Source: Lachnospiraceae bacterium MD308 (lineage in GTDB: Bacteria; Bacillota; Clostridia; Lachnospirales; Lachnospiraceae). From it: a DNA stretch of 64,000 nucleotides. The position numbers and the translations under genes are program-made. The notes under the pieces were generated by a model. The model was not told where the DNA came from and made no database searches. It saw nothing but the letters and a program-made list of their open reading frames with translations. Shown here piece after piece: positions 34,807 to 43,085 of this stretch (positions within the stretch are counted from its first letter, which is position 1; every line of letters begins with the position of its first letter). The stretch covers positions 189,570 through 253,569 of the forward strand of contig KE159796.1 of NCBI GenBank assembly GCA_000403475.2. Reading direction: 5' to 3'.

Positions 34807-36063
34807 TCAGATCCGGAAGTTAAAGTCTGCATAGGCAGATGCCCCATGCTCATGCACATCAAGCCCGTCAATTTCTTCCTCCCTGGAGACACGCAGGCCG
34901 ATGGTCTTATTGATCGCGGTGAATACAAGGACGGCCATCACGAGCACATAGGCGGCTGTTGCTGCCACGCCCAAAAGCTGTGTCGTAAAGCTGCATCCGT
35001 CGCCAAAGACTCCGGTGAGGACAGTACCCATGGCACCGCAGACGCCGTGGACGCTGATTGCGCCTACCGGGTCGTCAATCTTTACTTTCTGGTCAAAGAA
35101 TTCTACGGAGAATACGACCAGGATTCCGGCGGCGGCGCCGATGATGATTGCCTCCCATTCGTTTACCACGTCACAGCCGGCAGTGATTGCTACCAGTCCG
35201 GCCAGGGAACCGTTGAAGGTCATAGACACGTCCGGTTTCCCGTAGCGCAGCCAGGTGACAGTCATGGCGAGAAGTGTGGCTGCCGCCGCTGCAAGGTTTG
35301 TTGTCATGGCGATATGCCCGAGGCTTGTTGCAGCCGCGGTAGTGGAGCCACAGTTAAAGCCGAACCAGCAGAACCAGAGGATAAATACGCCCAAGGCTGC
35401 GATGGGGAGGTTGTGCCCCGGGATGGCCTTTGCACGGCCGTCCTTGCCGTATTTTCCGATGCGCGCCCCTAAGATCTTCGCACCTACAAGGGCGCAGATG
35501 CCGCCGACCATATGTACGGCGGTAGAGCCTGCAAAGTCGTGGAAACCAAGCTGTGACAGGAATCCGCCGCCCCAGATCCAGTGTCCGGATACCGGATAGA
35601 TGAAGATGCTGATGGCTGCACTGTAGGCAAGATACGCGGAGAACTTTGTCCGCTCAGCCATGGAGCCGGATACGATAGTTGCTGCAGTGGCGCAGAACAC
35701 GGTGTGGAAGATCATAAAGACCCCGATGGGAAGACCGTTGAACATCCCGTCTGCATCCGCCAGGGAAGACGGCGAGAAGAATCCTTTTATGCCGATGATC
35801 CCGTTCCAGTCGGTTCCGTGCATGACGGCAAACCCAAAGATGAAGAAAAATAAGCTGCCCAGGACGAAGTCCATCATATTTTTCATGAGGATGTTCCCTG
35901 TGTTCTTCGCTCTTGTAAATCCTGCCTCACACATGGCGAATCCTGCCTGCATAAAGTACACGAGAAATGCCCCGAGCATTGTCCACATAATATTCATCAG
36001 AAGACCGGCAGCAGAAGATACATCCATGCCGGCTGTAATTAAACCTGTTAAATCCATAATCAA
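34807..36063 (-). CDS. amtB: Ammonium transporter
   Basis: 418 residues with 11 predicted membrane segments. Family motifs are visible: the start of TM1 (TMLGAFLVYFMQAGFAMCEAG), FWIWGGGFLSQLG-like sequence near 175 (GHWIWGGGFL), HDFAGSTAVHMVGG (first pore histidine, about 200) and ISVHGVCGAMGT (second pore histidine, about 345). The protein conducts ammonia/ammonium across the membrane. It follows the PII gene by 50 bp, the standard glnK-amtB arrangement in which GlnK plugs the channel when nitrogen is ample. Confidence 0.96.
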   Translation of the reverse strand: MIMDLTGLITAGMDVSSAAGLLMNIMWTMLGAFLVYFMQAGFAMCEAGFTRAKNTGNILMKNMMDFVLGSLFFFIFGFAVMHGTDWNGIIGIKGFFSPSSLADADGMFNGLPIGVFMIFHTVFCATAATIVSGSMAERTKFSAYLAYSAAISIFIYPVSGHWIWGGGFLSQLGFHDFAGSTAVHMVGGICALVGAKILGARIGKYGKDGRAKAIPGHNLPIAALGVFILWFCWFGFNCGSTTAAATSLGHIAMTTNLAAAAATLLAMTVTWLRYGKPDVSMTFNGSLAGLVAITAGCDVVNEWEAIIIGAAAGILVVFSVEFFDQKVKIDDPVGAISVHGVCGAMGTVLTGVFGDGCSFTTQLLGVAATAAYVLVMAVLVFTAINKTIGLRVSREEEIDGLDVHEHGASAYADFNFRI

Positions 36064-36113
36064 TTCCTCCTAAGATCAGATGTTGCTGTAAGTTAAATCC
36101 CCATTCGGACACA

Positions 36114-36452
36114 TCACAGTGCGTCCGTTCCCCGCTCACCGGTACGGATGCGGACGGCATCTTCTACTTCGTAGACGAAGATTTTTCCATCTCCGTACTT
36201 TCCGGTGCGGATTTCCGACACGATTTTTTCAATGAGCTGTTCGGAAAGCTCCGGCTCGATGACCGTCTCTACCTTTACTTTCGGCAGGAGGTTGACGCTG
36301 TATTCGGCGCCCCGGTATATCTTTTTATGTCCTTTCTGATTCCCGTAACCCATCACGTTACTAATCATCAGCCCGCTTGCACTGCTCTCGTCGAGAACTG
36401 TTTTTAAGTCTTCAAGCTTTTCCGGCTGGATGATGATTTCCAGTTTTTTCAT
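36114..36452 (-). CDS. glnK: PII signal-transduction protein
   Basis: 112 residues. The T-loop reads KKIYRGAEYSVNLLPKVKVE, including the conserved tyrosine of RGAEY that some bacteria uridylylate. The B-loop region (RTGKYGDGKIFVYEV, about 80-95) binds ATP/ADP. PII trimers sense energy and 2-oxoglutarate and gate the ammonium channel. It is the first gene of the operon with amtB. TAAGGAGGAG precedes the ATG, and a structured leader lies upstream. Confidence 0.95.
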   Translation of the reverse strand: MKKLEIIIQPEKLEDLKTVLDESSASGLMISNVMGYGNQKGHKKIYRGAEYSVNLLPKVKVETVIEPELSEQLIEKIVSEIRTGKYGDGKIFVYEVEDAVRIRTGERGTDAL

Positions 36453-36469
36453 ATTATCTCCTCCTTATA

Positions 36470-36560
36470 TTTGGAAACAAAAATAAGGCGCCTTCCCCGA
36501 AAGGAAAACGCCTTTGTTTTTGATGGTTTCCATTATACACGGGGGGAGGGATTTGTAAAG
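36470..36560 (-). promoter_or_regulatory. glnK promoter and leader hairpin (attenuator-like)
   Basis: On the minus strand TTTACA, a 16-bp spacer and TATAAT give a start near 36530. The leader begins GGAAACCATC, continues AAAACAAAGGCG and, after a small inner hairpin, reads CGCCTT, ATTTTTG and GTTTCC, so its two halves pair over more than 12 bp and a T-run follows the GGCG/CGCC stem. This looks like an intrinsic terminator ahead of the first gene, hence possible attenuation. The trigger (for example an ANTAR protein) is not evident. Confidence 0.5.
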
Positions 36561-36779
36561 AAGAATTTGAGAAATATTTAACATTTTGGGATATCTGTAC
36601 AGAATATTGTTGAAAGAAATTGAAATTTCGGCATAAATTTTATACGATTATTTGAAGAATCCTTAGAATCCCGGTTGTGAAAAACGGTTCATTATGCTAC
36701 ATTTATGGTGCATATGATGTTAATCTAAGGAGAGGAATTATTTATGAAGTTGATTTGTGGATGAAAGGGGCATGGAAAT
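36561..36779. other. AT-rich intergenic region
   Basis: About 220 bp between the glnK promoter and the DUF3791 gene. I see no gene or strong hairpin. AAGGAGAGG at 36728-36736 is followed only by a short frame (ATGAAGTTGATTTGTGGATG onward), which may be the leader of the cassette downstream. Confidence 0.3.
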
Positions 36780-36995
36780 ATGGATAAAGATACGTTTTCA
36801 TTTATTATATATATGATTCATGCATGTGCAAATGATTGGAAACAAAATCCTTCGGAAGTATATAGAAATATGAAAAAAACAAATTGTATTATGGGATTTT
36901 TGGCACCTAATTATAAAATCCTCCACACGCAGAGCACAGAGTATATTATCGATAATATCAAAGAATACTTTGATGTCAGGGGGATATCTGTATGA
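36780..36995 (+). CDS. DUF3791 family protein, possible antitoxin
   Basis: 71 residues, mostly helical, with the DUF3791-type pattern of a FIIYMIHACAND helix, a middle helix SEVYRNMKK, and a C-terminal NYKILHTQSTEYIIDNI. Proteins of this family lie next to DUF3990 genes in many gut Firmicutes and are thought to be the antitoxin-like partner. It overlaps the DUF3990 gene by 4 bp. The toxin-antitoxin role is inferred from context and is not shown by the sequence. Confidence 0.7.
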   Translation: MDKDTFSFIIYMIHACANDWKQNPSEVYRNMKKTNCIMGFLAPNYKILHTQSTEYIIDNIKEYFDVRGISV

Positions 36996-37480
36996 TTGTT
37001 TATCATGGCTCAAATGTGATTGTAAATCATCCGGATGTAGAACATTCTTTTCGGTCACTGGATTTTGGAAAGGGATTTTATGTGACAACAGTAAAGGAGC
37101 AGGCTGATAGATGGGCAAGGAGAAAGGCTGATATTTTTGACGCGGATAACGCAATTGTTACTGTTTATGATATGGCAGAAGAATTAAGCGGGCTGAATTG
37201 TAAACGTTTTAGAGATGATTTGACGGATTGGATTGATTTTGTGTGCAGATGCCGTGATGGGGAAACGGATTATCAGCAGTATGATCTAATTGAGGGAAAA
37301 GTGGCGAATGATAAGGTTTTTCGGGTTGTGGATATGTATCATGCCGGTATCTGGGATAAGGAGAGGGCTTTGAAAGAAATAAAAGTGTATCCGGATTATG
37401 ATCAGATTGCCTTTATAAGCCAGAGGGCAATCAATCAGCTTTTAAATTACAAATCATTTTATGGGGTAATAGAGACATGA
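36992..37480 (+). CDS. DUF3990 protein, ADP-ribosyltransferase-like, possible toxin
   Basis: 162 residues. The start VYHGSNVIV, then LDFGKGFYVTT and EQADRWARRKA, follow the DUF3990 pattern, which I recall as belonging to the ADP-ribosyltransferase-like clan (an H...Y/GFY-T type pocket). A late motif, YDQIAFISQRAINQL, resembles the Q-x-x-F-x-S ending of such domains. If active it would modify an intracellular target with ADP-ribose from NAD+. It is flanked by small genes with 4-bp overlaps on both sides, the layout of toxin-antitoxin cassettes. Both catalytic role and target are inference. Confidence 0.7.
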   Translation: MIVYHGSNVIVNHPDVEHSFRSLDFGKGFYVTTVKEQADRWARRKADIFDADNAIVTVYDMAEELSGLNCKRFRDDLTDWIDFVCRCRDGETDYQQYDLIEGKVANDKVFRVVDMYHAGIWDKERALKEIKVYPDYDQIAFISQRAINQLLNYKSFYGVIET

Positions 37481-37719
37481 ATGAAGAAGTATTAGAAAAG
37501 ATATATCAGGAAAATCATGAAGAACGGCTGATTGCGTATTTGGCAGAGATATGTGATTTTACCTACGAAAAGGCAATGGATTTATACTACAGCAGCAAAT
37601 TGGCGGATAAAATTTATCTTGGAAAAAATGGGATACAGTATTTGGATTATAAGGTATTAGCTCAGATATTGCTTGAAACGGAAAAAGAACTGTTGGATTC
37701 AGACAGGGATGAAAGATGA
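37477..37719 (+). CDS. Small helical protein of the DUF3990 cassette
   Basis: 80 residues, acidic and helical (KIYQENHEERLIAYLAEI, then KAMDLYYSSKLADKIYLG). I do not know a named family, though the AxDLYYxSxLAxxI stretch looks like proteins that accompany DUF3990. It overlaps the DUF3990 gene by 4 bp, so the three genes are coupled. It could be a second antitoxin or a regulator. Confidence 0.6.
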   Translation: MNEEVLEKIYQENHEERLIAYLAEICDFTYEKAMDLYYSSKLADKIYLGKNGIQYLDYKVLAQILLETEKELLDSDRDER

Positions 37720-37764
37720 AAGTCCGGCGCAGCGAAGGAATGATGTTGATAAAGGAGAGGAATC

Positions 37765-38568
37765 ATGCTTGCGGAGAAAAAGTATTTCTTATTTGACATA
37801 GACGGTACGCTGTCGGTGGACGATACGCTTTATGACGGCAGCAGGGAGCTGATTGACTATATCGGCGCAATCGGCGGACGGGCGTTTTACATTACGAATA
37901 ATTCGGTGAAGAGCCGTAAGGATTATGTGGCGAAGTTTGCCAGGTGGGGAATCGAGACAACGGAGAGCCAGTTTATGACGGCCTCCTACGCTGCCTGCCG
38001 GTATCTGAAAGAACATTACGCTGGCGAAAAGCTGTTTGTGCTGGGAACGCCGTCTTTTGCGGAGGAGCTTAAGGAGTATGGGCTTTTGGTGACGGAGCGG
38101 ACCGGGAAGGATATAAGGTGCGTGGTAGTTGGGTTTGACCGGACACTTTCCTATGAGAAAGTGGAGGCGGCGTGCGAGCTGCTTTTCTGCCCGGAGGTGG
38201 ACTATGTCGGAACGAATCCGGATCTTCGGTGCCCGACGGCTTTCGGGTTCGTGCCGGACTGCGGCGGAATCTGCCGGATGATTGGCGCGGCGGTGGGGCG
38301 CGAGCCGCATTTCGTGGGAAAGCCCAGTGCGGAGATTGTGACTCTCTGTACGGAGCAGGTTAAGGCTTGCCCTAAGGAGGTGCTGGTGGTGGGCGACCGC
38401 CTGTACACGGATATCGCATGCGGTATCAATGCGGGAGTACAGACGGCTTTAGTGTATACCGGGGAGGCGAAGGCATCCGATTTAAGGGATACAGAGTTTC
38501 AGCCGGATTATACATTTGAAAATATACGGGAGCTTTACGATGATTTTCGAAAAAGCAGGGGAGAGTAA
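37765..38568 (+). CDS. HAD-superfamily hydrolase, subclass IIA (NagD-like)
   Basis: 267 residues. HAD motif I is FDIDGTL (about 10-16) with nucleophile D10 and general acid D12. Motif II is ITNNS (about 42-46), and motif III/IV is VGKPSAE with VVGDRLYTDI (about 185-215). The C2 cap between II and III places it in subclass IIA with NagD and 4-nitrophenylphosphatases. It dephosphorylates small phosphorylated metabolites; the exact substrate is unknown. It precedes a metallophosphoesterase gene by 2 bp. Confidence 0.92.
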   Translation: MLAEKKYFLFDIDGTLSVDDTLYDGSRELIDYIGAIGGRAFYITNNSVKSRKDYVAKFARWGIETTESQFMTASYAACRYLKEHYAGEKLFVLGTPSFAEELKEYGLLVTERTGKDIRCVVVGFDRTLSYEKVEAACELLFCPEVDYVGTNPDLRCPTAFGFVPDCGGICRMIGAAVGREPHFVGKPSAEIVTLCTEQVKACPKEVLVVGDRLYTDIACGINAGVQTALVYTGEAKASDLRDTEFQPDYTFENIRELYDDFRKSRGE

Positions 38569-38570
38569 TC

Positions 38571-39446
38571 ATGTATTTTAAAGGGATATTGACAGCGGCG
38601 GCTGCGGCGGCAGCCTGCCTGTGCGGGGAAATCTGGCGGGAGCTGCATCATTTCCGCGTGGTGACTTACAGGCTCAAGTCAAAAAAGCTTGAGGGAATAG
38701 GGAATAATGTAAGGTTCGTGTTTTTGAGCGACCTCCACAATCAGACATACGGAAAGGGGAACAAGCGGCTGCTTAAGAAGATTAAGGAGACAGACCCTGC
38801 CCTGGTGCTTATCGGAGGGGATATGCTGGTAGGAAAGAAAGGGAAATCCTATGGGTCTGCCCTCGATTTTGTGAGAGAGCTTGCGGGGCAGTTTCCGGTT
38901 TACTATGCCAACGGAAACCATGAGCAGCGGCTGAAGGAAATGCCGGAACGGTACGGGGATGTTTACGCTCAGTACAAAGAAGAGCTTGAGGCCGCAGGAG
39001 TGCATTTCTTAGAAAACAGCTCTCAGGAGCTTTTTTGCGGCGGATGTAAGTTCCGGCTTACCGGGCTTGAGATTCCGGCGGAGTGCTACAGCCATTTTAG
39101 GAAAGTCCGAATGCCTGAGGGCGCTATCGAGGAGCGGATTGGGGAGGCGAAGGCGGCTGATTATGAGATTTTACTGGCGCACAATCCGACTTATATGGAA
39201 GAGTATCTTGAATGGGGGGCAGATCTTGTGCTGTCCGGGCATCTCCACGGGGGAATCGTGCGTCTGCCGGGAGTGGGAGGTGCGCTGTCGCCTGCTTTCA
39301 GCCTGTTCCCGAAATATTCCGGCGGCCATTACCGGGAAGGGGAGCGGGATATTGTGGTCAGTAAAGGGCTGGGGGTGCATACGGTATGCGTCCGGCTGTT
39401 TAACCCGGCGGAGCTTGTGGTGCTAGAACTTGGCGGGGAGGAGTGA
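38571..39446 (+). CDS. Membrane-anchored metallophosphoesterase
   Basis: 291 residues with an N-terminal hydrophobic anchor (about 5-22). The calcineurin-like metal-binding motifs appear in order: FLSDLHNQ (about 46-53), IGGDML (about 77), YANGNHEQR (about 110), LLAHNP (about 200) and LSGHLHGG (about 222). The family includes YkuE/LpxH-like phosphodiesterases acting on lipids or nucleotides at the membrane. It is co-transcribed with the HAD hydrolase upstream and overlaps the next membrane gene by 4 bp (GTGA). Confidence 0.9.
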   Translation: MYFKGILTAAAAAAACLCGEIWRELHHFRVVTYRLKSKKLEGIGNNVRFVFLSDLHNQTYGKGNKRLLKKIKETDPALVLIGGDMLVGKKGKSYGSALDFVRELAGQFPVYYANGNHEQRLKEMPERYGDVYAQYKEELEAAGVHFLENSSQELFCGGCKFRLTGLEIPAECYSHFRKVRMPEGAIEERIGEAKAADYEILLAHNPTYMEEYLEWGADLVLSGHLHGGIVRLPGVGGALSPAFSLFPKYSGGHYREGERDIVVSKGLGVHTVCVRLFNPAELVVLELGGEE

Positions 39447-40171
39447 TCAAAATACTTGGGAGGCTTTTAAAGTTTATATTCAAAGCAGTGTTGTTTTTAT
39501 TTTTGATAGTGGTAATCCTCGCGGTGTTTTTCGGAGTTATCGCGTTTTCAGAAAAAGCTCTGCTGCCGCGGGATTATTATTTTTATCAGCTTCATCCAAT
39601 CGCGGAGAATGCGATGATCTATCTGTTGGTGGTTCCAATCGTGACTTGTTTTGGCGTTATGTATGGGAGGTTTCGCGGGAGGGGGGATGAGTCGCTGAAA
39701 GAGATGTATGAGCTCTTCTTTGTATGGAGGCTGTTTTACAAAGGAAGGCTTATATTGGTTGTCCTGTGGCTTTTTTGCCTGTACTCCTGCTTTGCTTCTG
39801 CCACTGTAGTTACGGAAGAGAAGATAATCTGCCATTCGCCACTCCATCCGTCAGGAACGTCGTACAGCTATAGTGATGTAACGCAGATTCATGCAGGATT
39901 CGGGCAGAAACGGTTCGCGCTTTTAGAATATCAGGAGAAGGGCAATTTTTATTATCAGATTGAGCTGGGAGGAAAGAAGAAAACATTCAGCACTCCGAGC
40001 GTCAATGGGGATATTGAGCGTTATATGGATGAGACATATCTGGAACTTGAAGACTTTGACCGTAGGCTTGTACTTTTAGGCATCCCAAAACAGGCCAGTG
40101 ATGAGGGATGGGAGGCCTGTGGCCTGGATTCGGAATATGTGGAGCGATTCCGGAGGATTATTTCCTATTGA
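39443..40171 (+). CDS. Hypothetical membrane protein
   Basis: 242 residues starting at GTG (39443), which overlaps the metallophosphoesterase stop; GGCGGGGAGGA precedes it. Three hydrophobic segments (about 12-35, 55-75 and 95-118) are followed by a soluble domain of about 120 residues with SYSYSDVTQIHAGF and YYQIELGGKKKTF strands, resembling a PH-like (bPH) fold. I cannot name a family. The stop codon overlaps the -35 of the scpA promoter. Confidence 0.6.
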   Translation: MIKILGRLLKFIFKAVLFLFLIVVILAVFFGVIAFSEKALLPRDYYFYQLHPIAENAMIYLLVVPIVTCFGVMYGRFRGRGDESLKEMYELFFVWRLFYKGRLILVVLWLFCLYSCFASATVVTEEKIICHSPLHPSGTSYSYSDVTQIHAGFGQKRFALLEYQEKGNFYYQIELGGKKKTFSTPSVNGDIERYMDETYLELEDFDRRLVLLGIPKQASDEGWEACGLDSEYVERFRRIISY

Positions 40172-40218
40172 GATATTTCTTGAAATCCTGTATAATGGGT
40201 AAGCTGCCACTTTGGCAG
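40168..40218 (+). promoter_or_regulatory. scpA promoter and leader hairpin
   Basis: TTGAGA (40168-40173), a 17-bp spacer and TATAAT (40191-40196) form a strong promoter. Just downstream CTGCCA-CTT-TGGCAG (40204-40218) is a small perfect hairpin in the leader. Confidence 0.6.
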
Positions 40219-40242
40219 ACAATCTGACTGTGAGGGAAACAA

Positions 40243-41001
40243 ATGGGAATTCCTGTGAAATTACCTGTATTTGAAGGTCCTCTTGACCTTCTTTTACATC
40301 TGATAGATAAAAATAAGATAGACATTTACGATATACCGATTGTTGAGATTACGAATCAGTATATGGAATATATTGAGGCCATGGAGAAAGAGGACTTGAA
40401 CATCATGAGTGAGTTTCTTGTCATGGCTGCGACGCTTCTGGATATTAAGTGCAAAATGCTTCTGCCGAAGGAAGTGAATAGTGAGGGTGAGGAGGAAGAC
40501 CCGAGACAAGAGCTGGTAGAGCAGCTTTTAGAATATAAGATGTACAAACACATGTCCTATGAGCTTAAGGACCGGCAGATTGACGGAGAGCAGACATTCT
40601 GCAAGAGTCCTACAATTCCGGAAGAGGTGTTAAGCTATGTAGAACCGGTGGATTTGGACAAGCTTTTGGGGGATTTGACGCTTGCGAAGCTAAACCGCGT
40701 GTTTCAGGACGTGATGAAGCGGCAAGTGGACAAGATTGATCCGGTGAGGAGCAAGTTCGGCAAGCTTGAAAAAGAGGAAGTGACACTTCCGGACAAGCTT
40801 GAATATGTTGCGGAATATGCGAGGGAGCATCACAGATTCAGTTTTCGGGAGCTTCTTACGAGGCAGAGTTCCCGGACGCAGATTGTAGTGACATTTCTGG
40901 CAGTGCTGCAGCTTATGAAAGAAGGAACTATATTTATAGAGCAAGAACAGCCTTTTGATGATATTATGATTGGCTCTGGCGTACATGCGGCTGCTGTCTG
41001 A
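40243..41001 (+). CDS. scpA: Segregation and condensation protein A
   Basis: 252 residues, normal length for the kleisin of the SMC complex. The conserved start, KLPVFEGPLDLLLHLIDKN, and the middle EFLVMAATLLDIKCKMLLP (about 60-78) bind ScpB and the SMC neck; the C-terminal winged helix (about 185-245) contacts the SMC head. With SMC and ScpB it compacts and separates sister chromosomes. Its stop codon touches the first possible ATG of scpB (TGATG). Confidence 0.95.
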   Translation: MGIPVKLPVFEGPLDLLLHLIDKNKIDIYDIPIVEITNQYMEYIEAMEKEDLNIMSEFLVMAATLLDIKCKMLLPKEVNSEGEEEDPRQELVEQLLEYKMYKHMSYELKDRQIDGEQTFCKSPTIPEEVLSYVEPVDLDKLLGDLTLAKLNRVFQDVMKRQVDKIDPVRSKFGKLEKEEVTLPDKLEYVAEYAREHHRFSFRELLTRQSSRTQIVVTFLAVLQLMKEGTIFIEQEQPFDDIMIGSGVHAAAV

Positions 41002-41036
41002 TGAAAGTGCCGGGCGGAGGTTATGAGAGAAGAGGT

Positions 41037-41615
41037 ATGGAAGTAGTGGAGATAAAGAAATTAGAAGGCGTGATCGAGGCGATTTTGTTTGCTGTAGGCG
41101 ATTCTGTGGAGTTGGGTAAGATTGCAGCGGCGATTGAACACGATGAGGATACGACAAGAAAGATTATCCATCGGATGATGGATAAGTATGCTGCCGAAGA
41201 TCGGGGAATCCGGGTTTTAGAGCTGGAAGATTCGTTTCAGTTATGTACAAAAAAGGAGATGTACGAGTATCTTATACGAGTTGCAAAGCAGCCGAAAAAA
41301 TATATCCTTACAGATGTATTGCTGGAGACTCTTTCGATTATAGCCTACAAGCAGCCGGTCACGAAGCTTGAGGTGGAAAAAATCCGGGGAGTGAAGTCGG
41401 ATCATGCGGTAAATAAATTGGTGGAATACAATCTGGTCTGCGAGGTGGGGAGAATGGATGCACCGGGGAGACCGCTTTTATTCGGCACAACAGAGGAGTT
41501 TTTAAGACGGTTCAGTATCCAGTCCGTGGATGAGCTTCCGATGATGAATCCGGAACAAGTAGAATCATTAAAGTCGGAGGCAGAAGAGGAAGTACAGTTA
41601 AAGCTGGACATCTAG
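41037..41615 (+). CDS. scpB: Segregation and condensation protein B
   Basis: 192 residues from the ATG at 41037, the point where family homology starts (EIKKLEGVIEAILFAVGD). An in-frame ATG at 41001 would overlap the scpA stop and add 12 residues; translational coupling makes it possible, but neither start has an ideal ribosome site. Two winged-helix domains (about 1-85 and 90-170) are recognisable, the second with ETLSIIAYKQPVTKLEVE. The dimer binds ScpA in the condensin complex. Confidence 0.93.
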   Translation: MEVVEIKKLEGVIEAILFAVGDSVELGKIAAAIEHDEDTTRKIIHRMMDKYAAEDRGIRVLELEDSFQLCTKKEMYEYLIRVAKQPKKYILTDVLLETLSIIAYKQPVTKLEVEKIRGVKSDHAVNKLVEYNLVCEVGRMDAPGRPLLFGTTEEFLRRFSIQSVDELPMMNPEQVESLKSEAEEEVQLKLDI

Positions 41616-41689
41616 CGTATTCTGGAAAGATTCATAGCGCGAAAGACTTATGCATATACTTCAGTAATGTAAAGTTTGTGGTGCAGTGC

Positions 41690-42964
41690 ATGAAAAGAAA
41701 CAGACAGATACAGTTATATATGGTTTTGGCAGTTCTGATGATAGCACAGATATTCATGATGCTGTTTGATGGTTACAGTCTCTCCGGGCGAAAGAGCGGG
41801 CAGACGGATGAACCGGTAAAAGAAGCGTCTCAGGAGATTATCAGCGAGCCGAAAGAACTTTATGCCCGGTCGGCGGTACTTATGGATGCTGACAGCGGGC
41901 GTATTTTATTTGGAAAGGAAGAAAAGAAGGTGCGCCCGATGGCGAGTACCACGAAGATTATGACTTGTATTCTTACACTGGAAAATATGACAGAGGCTCA
42001 GAAGGCGAAAGTTTCCGACAATGCAGCCAGACAGCCGAAGGTCCGACTTGGTGTAAAAAGCGGGGAAGAATATTATATCAAAGATATTTTATACTCTCTG
42101 ATGCTCGAATCTCATAATGACAGTGCTGTGATTATTGCAGAAGAGATCGGGGGATCTGTGGAAGGCTTTGCGGCAATGATGAATAAAAAAGCCAAAGAGT
42201 TAGGGTGTGAGGATACCCATTTTGTGACGCCGAACGGTCTCGACGGGGAAGATGGCGGCGGAGCACACGGGACGACGGCGGCAGACCTGGCCCGCATTAT
42301 GAAATACTGTATTACAGAATCACCGAAAAAGGAAGAATTTCTTAAAGTTACAAGAAAAAAGAGCTATGAGTTTGCTTCTATAGATGGAAAACGAAGATTT
42401 AGCTGCAATAACCATAATGCATTTTTGACGATGATGGAGGGGGCGCTCTCCGGTAAGACAGGGTTTACATCGAAGGCGGGATACTGTTATGTGGGGGCAT
42501 TAAAGCGGGATGAGAGGACATTTATTGTAGCGCTTTTGGCGTGCGGCTGGCCGAATAACAGGAGCTATAAGTGGAAAGATACAAGGAAGCTTATGGAGTA
42601 TGCTCTCGATAATTATCAATACCGGGATGTCTGGCAAAAGCTGCCGGAGTCAGAAATTACAGTGGAAGGCGGTGTTGATAAGGAGAACGCTTTTCATATG
42701 GGCTGTGAAGTGTCAGTGGGGCTTCCTTTAGAAGAAGAGGAAAGTCTTAAAGTGCTTCTAAGAAAAGATGAAGAGGTATCTGTAAAAAAGGAGCAGAAGA
42801 AGGTATTAAAAGCCCCTGTGAAGAAAGGGGAGACAGCAGGAAAGATAACTTACATGCTTTTGGGGAAAGAGTTAAAAAGCTATGACATCGTTACATTTGA
42901 TTCTGTGGAGAAAAGAGATGCAGAGTGGTGCTTTGACAGGGCGCTGCAGTTAGTTTTGCTGTGA
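41690..42964 (+). CDS. D-alanyl-D-alanine carboxypeptidase (DacF-like)
   Basis: 424 residues from the ATG at 41690. An N-terminal membrane or signal segment (about 8-28) exports it. The penicillin-binding triad is complete: SxxK in MASTTKIM (about 83-90), SxN in ESHNDSA (about 145) and KTG in SGKTGFTS (about 257). A C-terminal beta domain of about 100 residues follows. It trims the terminal D-alanine of peptidoglycan stem peptides. The location after scpAB is shared with related clostridia. No Lys-rich amphipathic C-terminal anchor is obvious. Confidence 0.9.
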   Translation: MKRNRQIQLYMVLAVLMIAQIFMMLFDGYSLSGRKSGQTDEPVKEASQEIISEPKELYARSAVLMDADSGRILFGKEEKKVRPMASTTKIMTCILTLENMTEAQKAKVSDNAARQPKVRLGVKSGEEYYIKDILYSLMLESHNDSAVIIAEEIGGSVEGFAAMMNKKAKELGCEDTHFVTPNGLDGEDGGGAHGTTAADLARIMKYCITESPKKEEFLKVTRKKSYEFASIDGKRRFSCNNHNAFLTMMEGALSGKTGFTSKAGYCYVGALKRDERTFIVALLACGWPNNRSYKWKDTRKLMEYALDNYQYRDVWQKLPESEITVEGGVDKENAFHMGCEVSVGLPLEEEESLKVLLRKDEEVSVKKEQKKVLKAPVKKGETAGKITYMLLGKELKSYDIVTFDSVEKRDAEWCFDRALQLVLL

Positions 42965-43019
42965 AGAAAGATTATTAAGATTATATTAAAGCTGTTGACG
43001 GGAATAAGTGTATGACGTA

Positions 43020-43056
43020 GAATAAGTGTACTAGTAATGTTGGTACACTTATTTTA
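43020..43056. promoter_or_regulatory. Inverted repeat, probable YtrA-type operator
   Basis: AATAAGTGTAC (starting near 43020) and GTACACTTATT (ending near 43054) are perfect inverted 11-mers separated by about a dozen bases, 25-30 bp before the GntR start. Operators of YtrA-type regulators are palindromes of this kind. A further AATAAGTGTA half-copy lies just upstream near 43003. Confidence 0.6.
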
Positions 43057-43085
43057 TTATTTATAAGATTAAGAGAGGGGACGCT

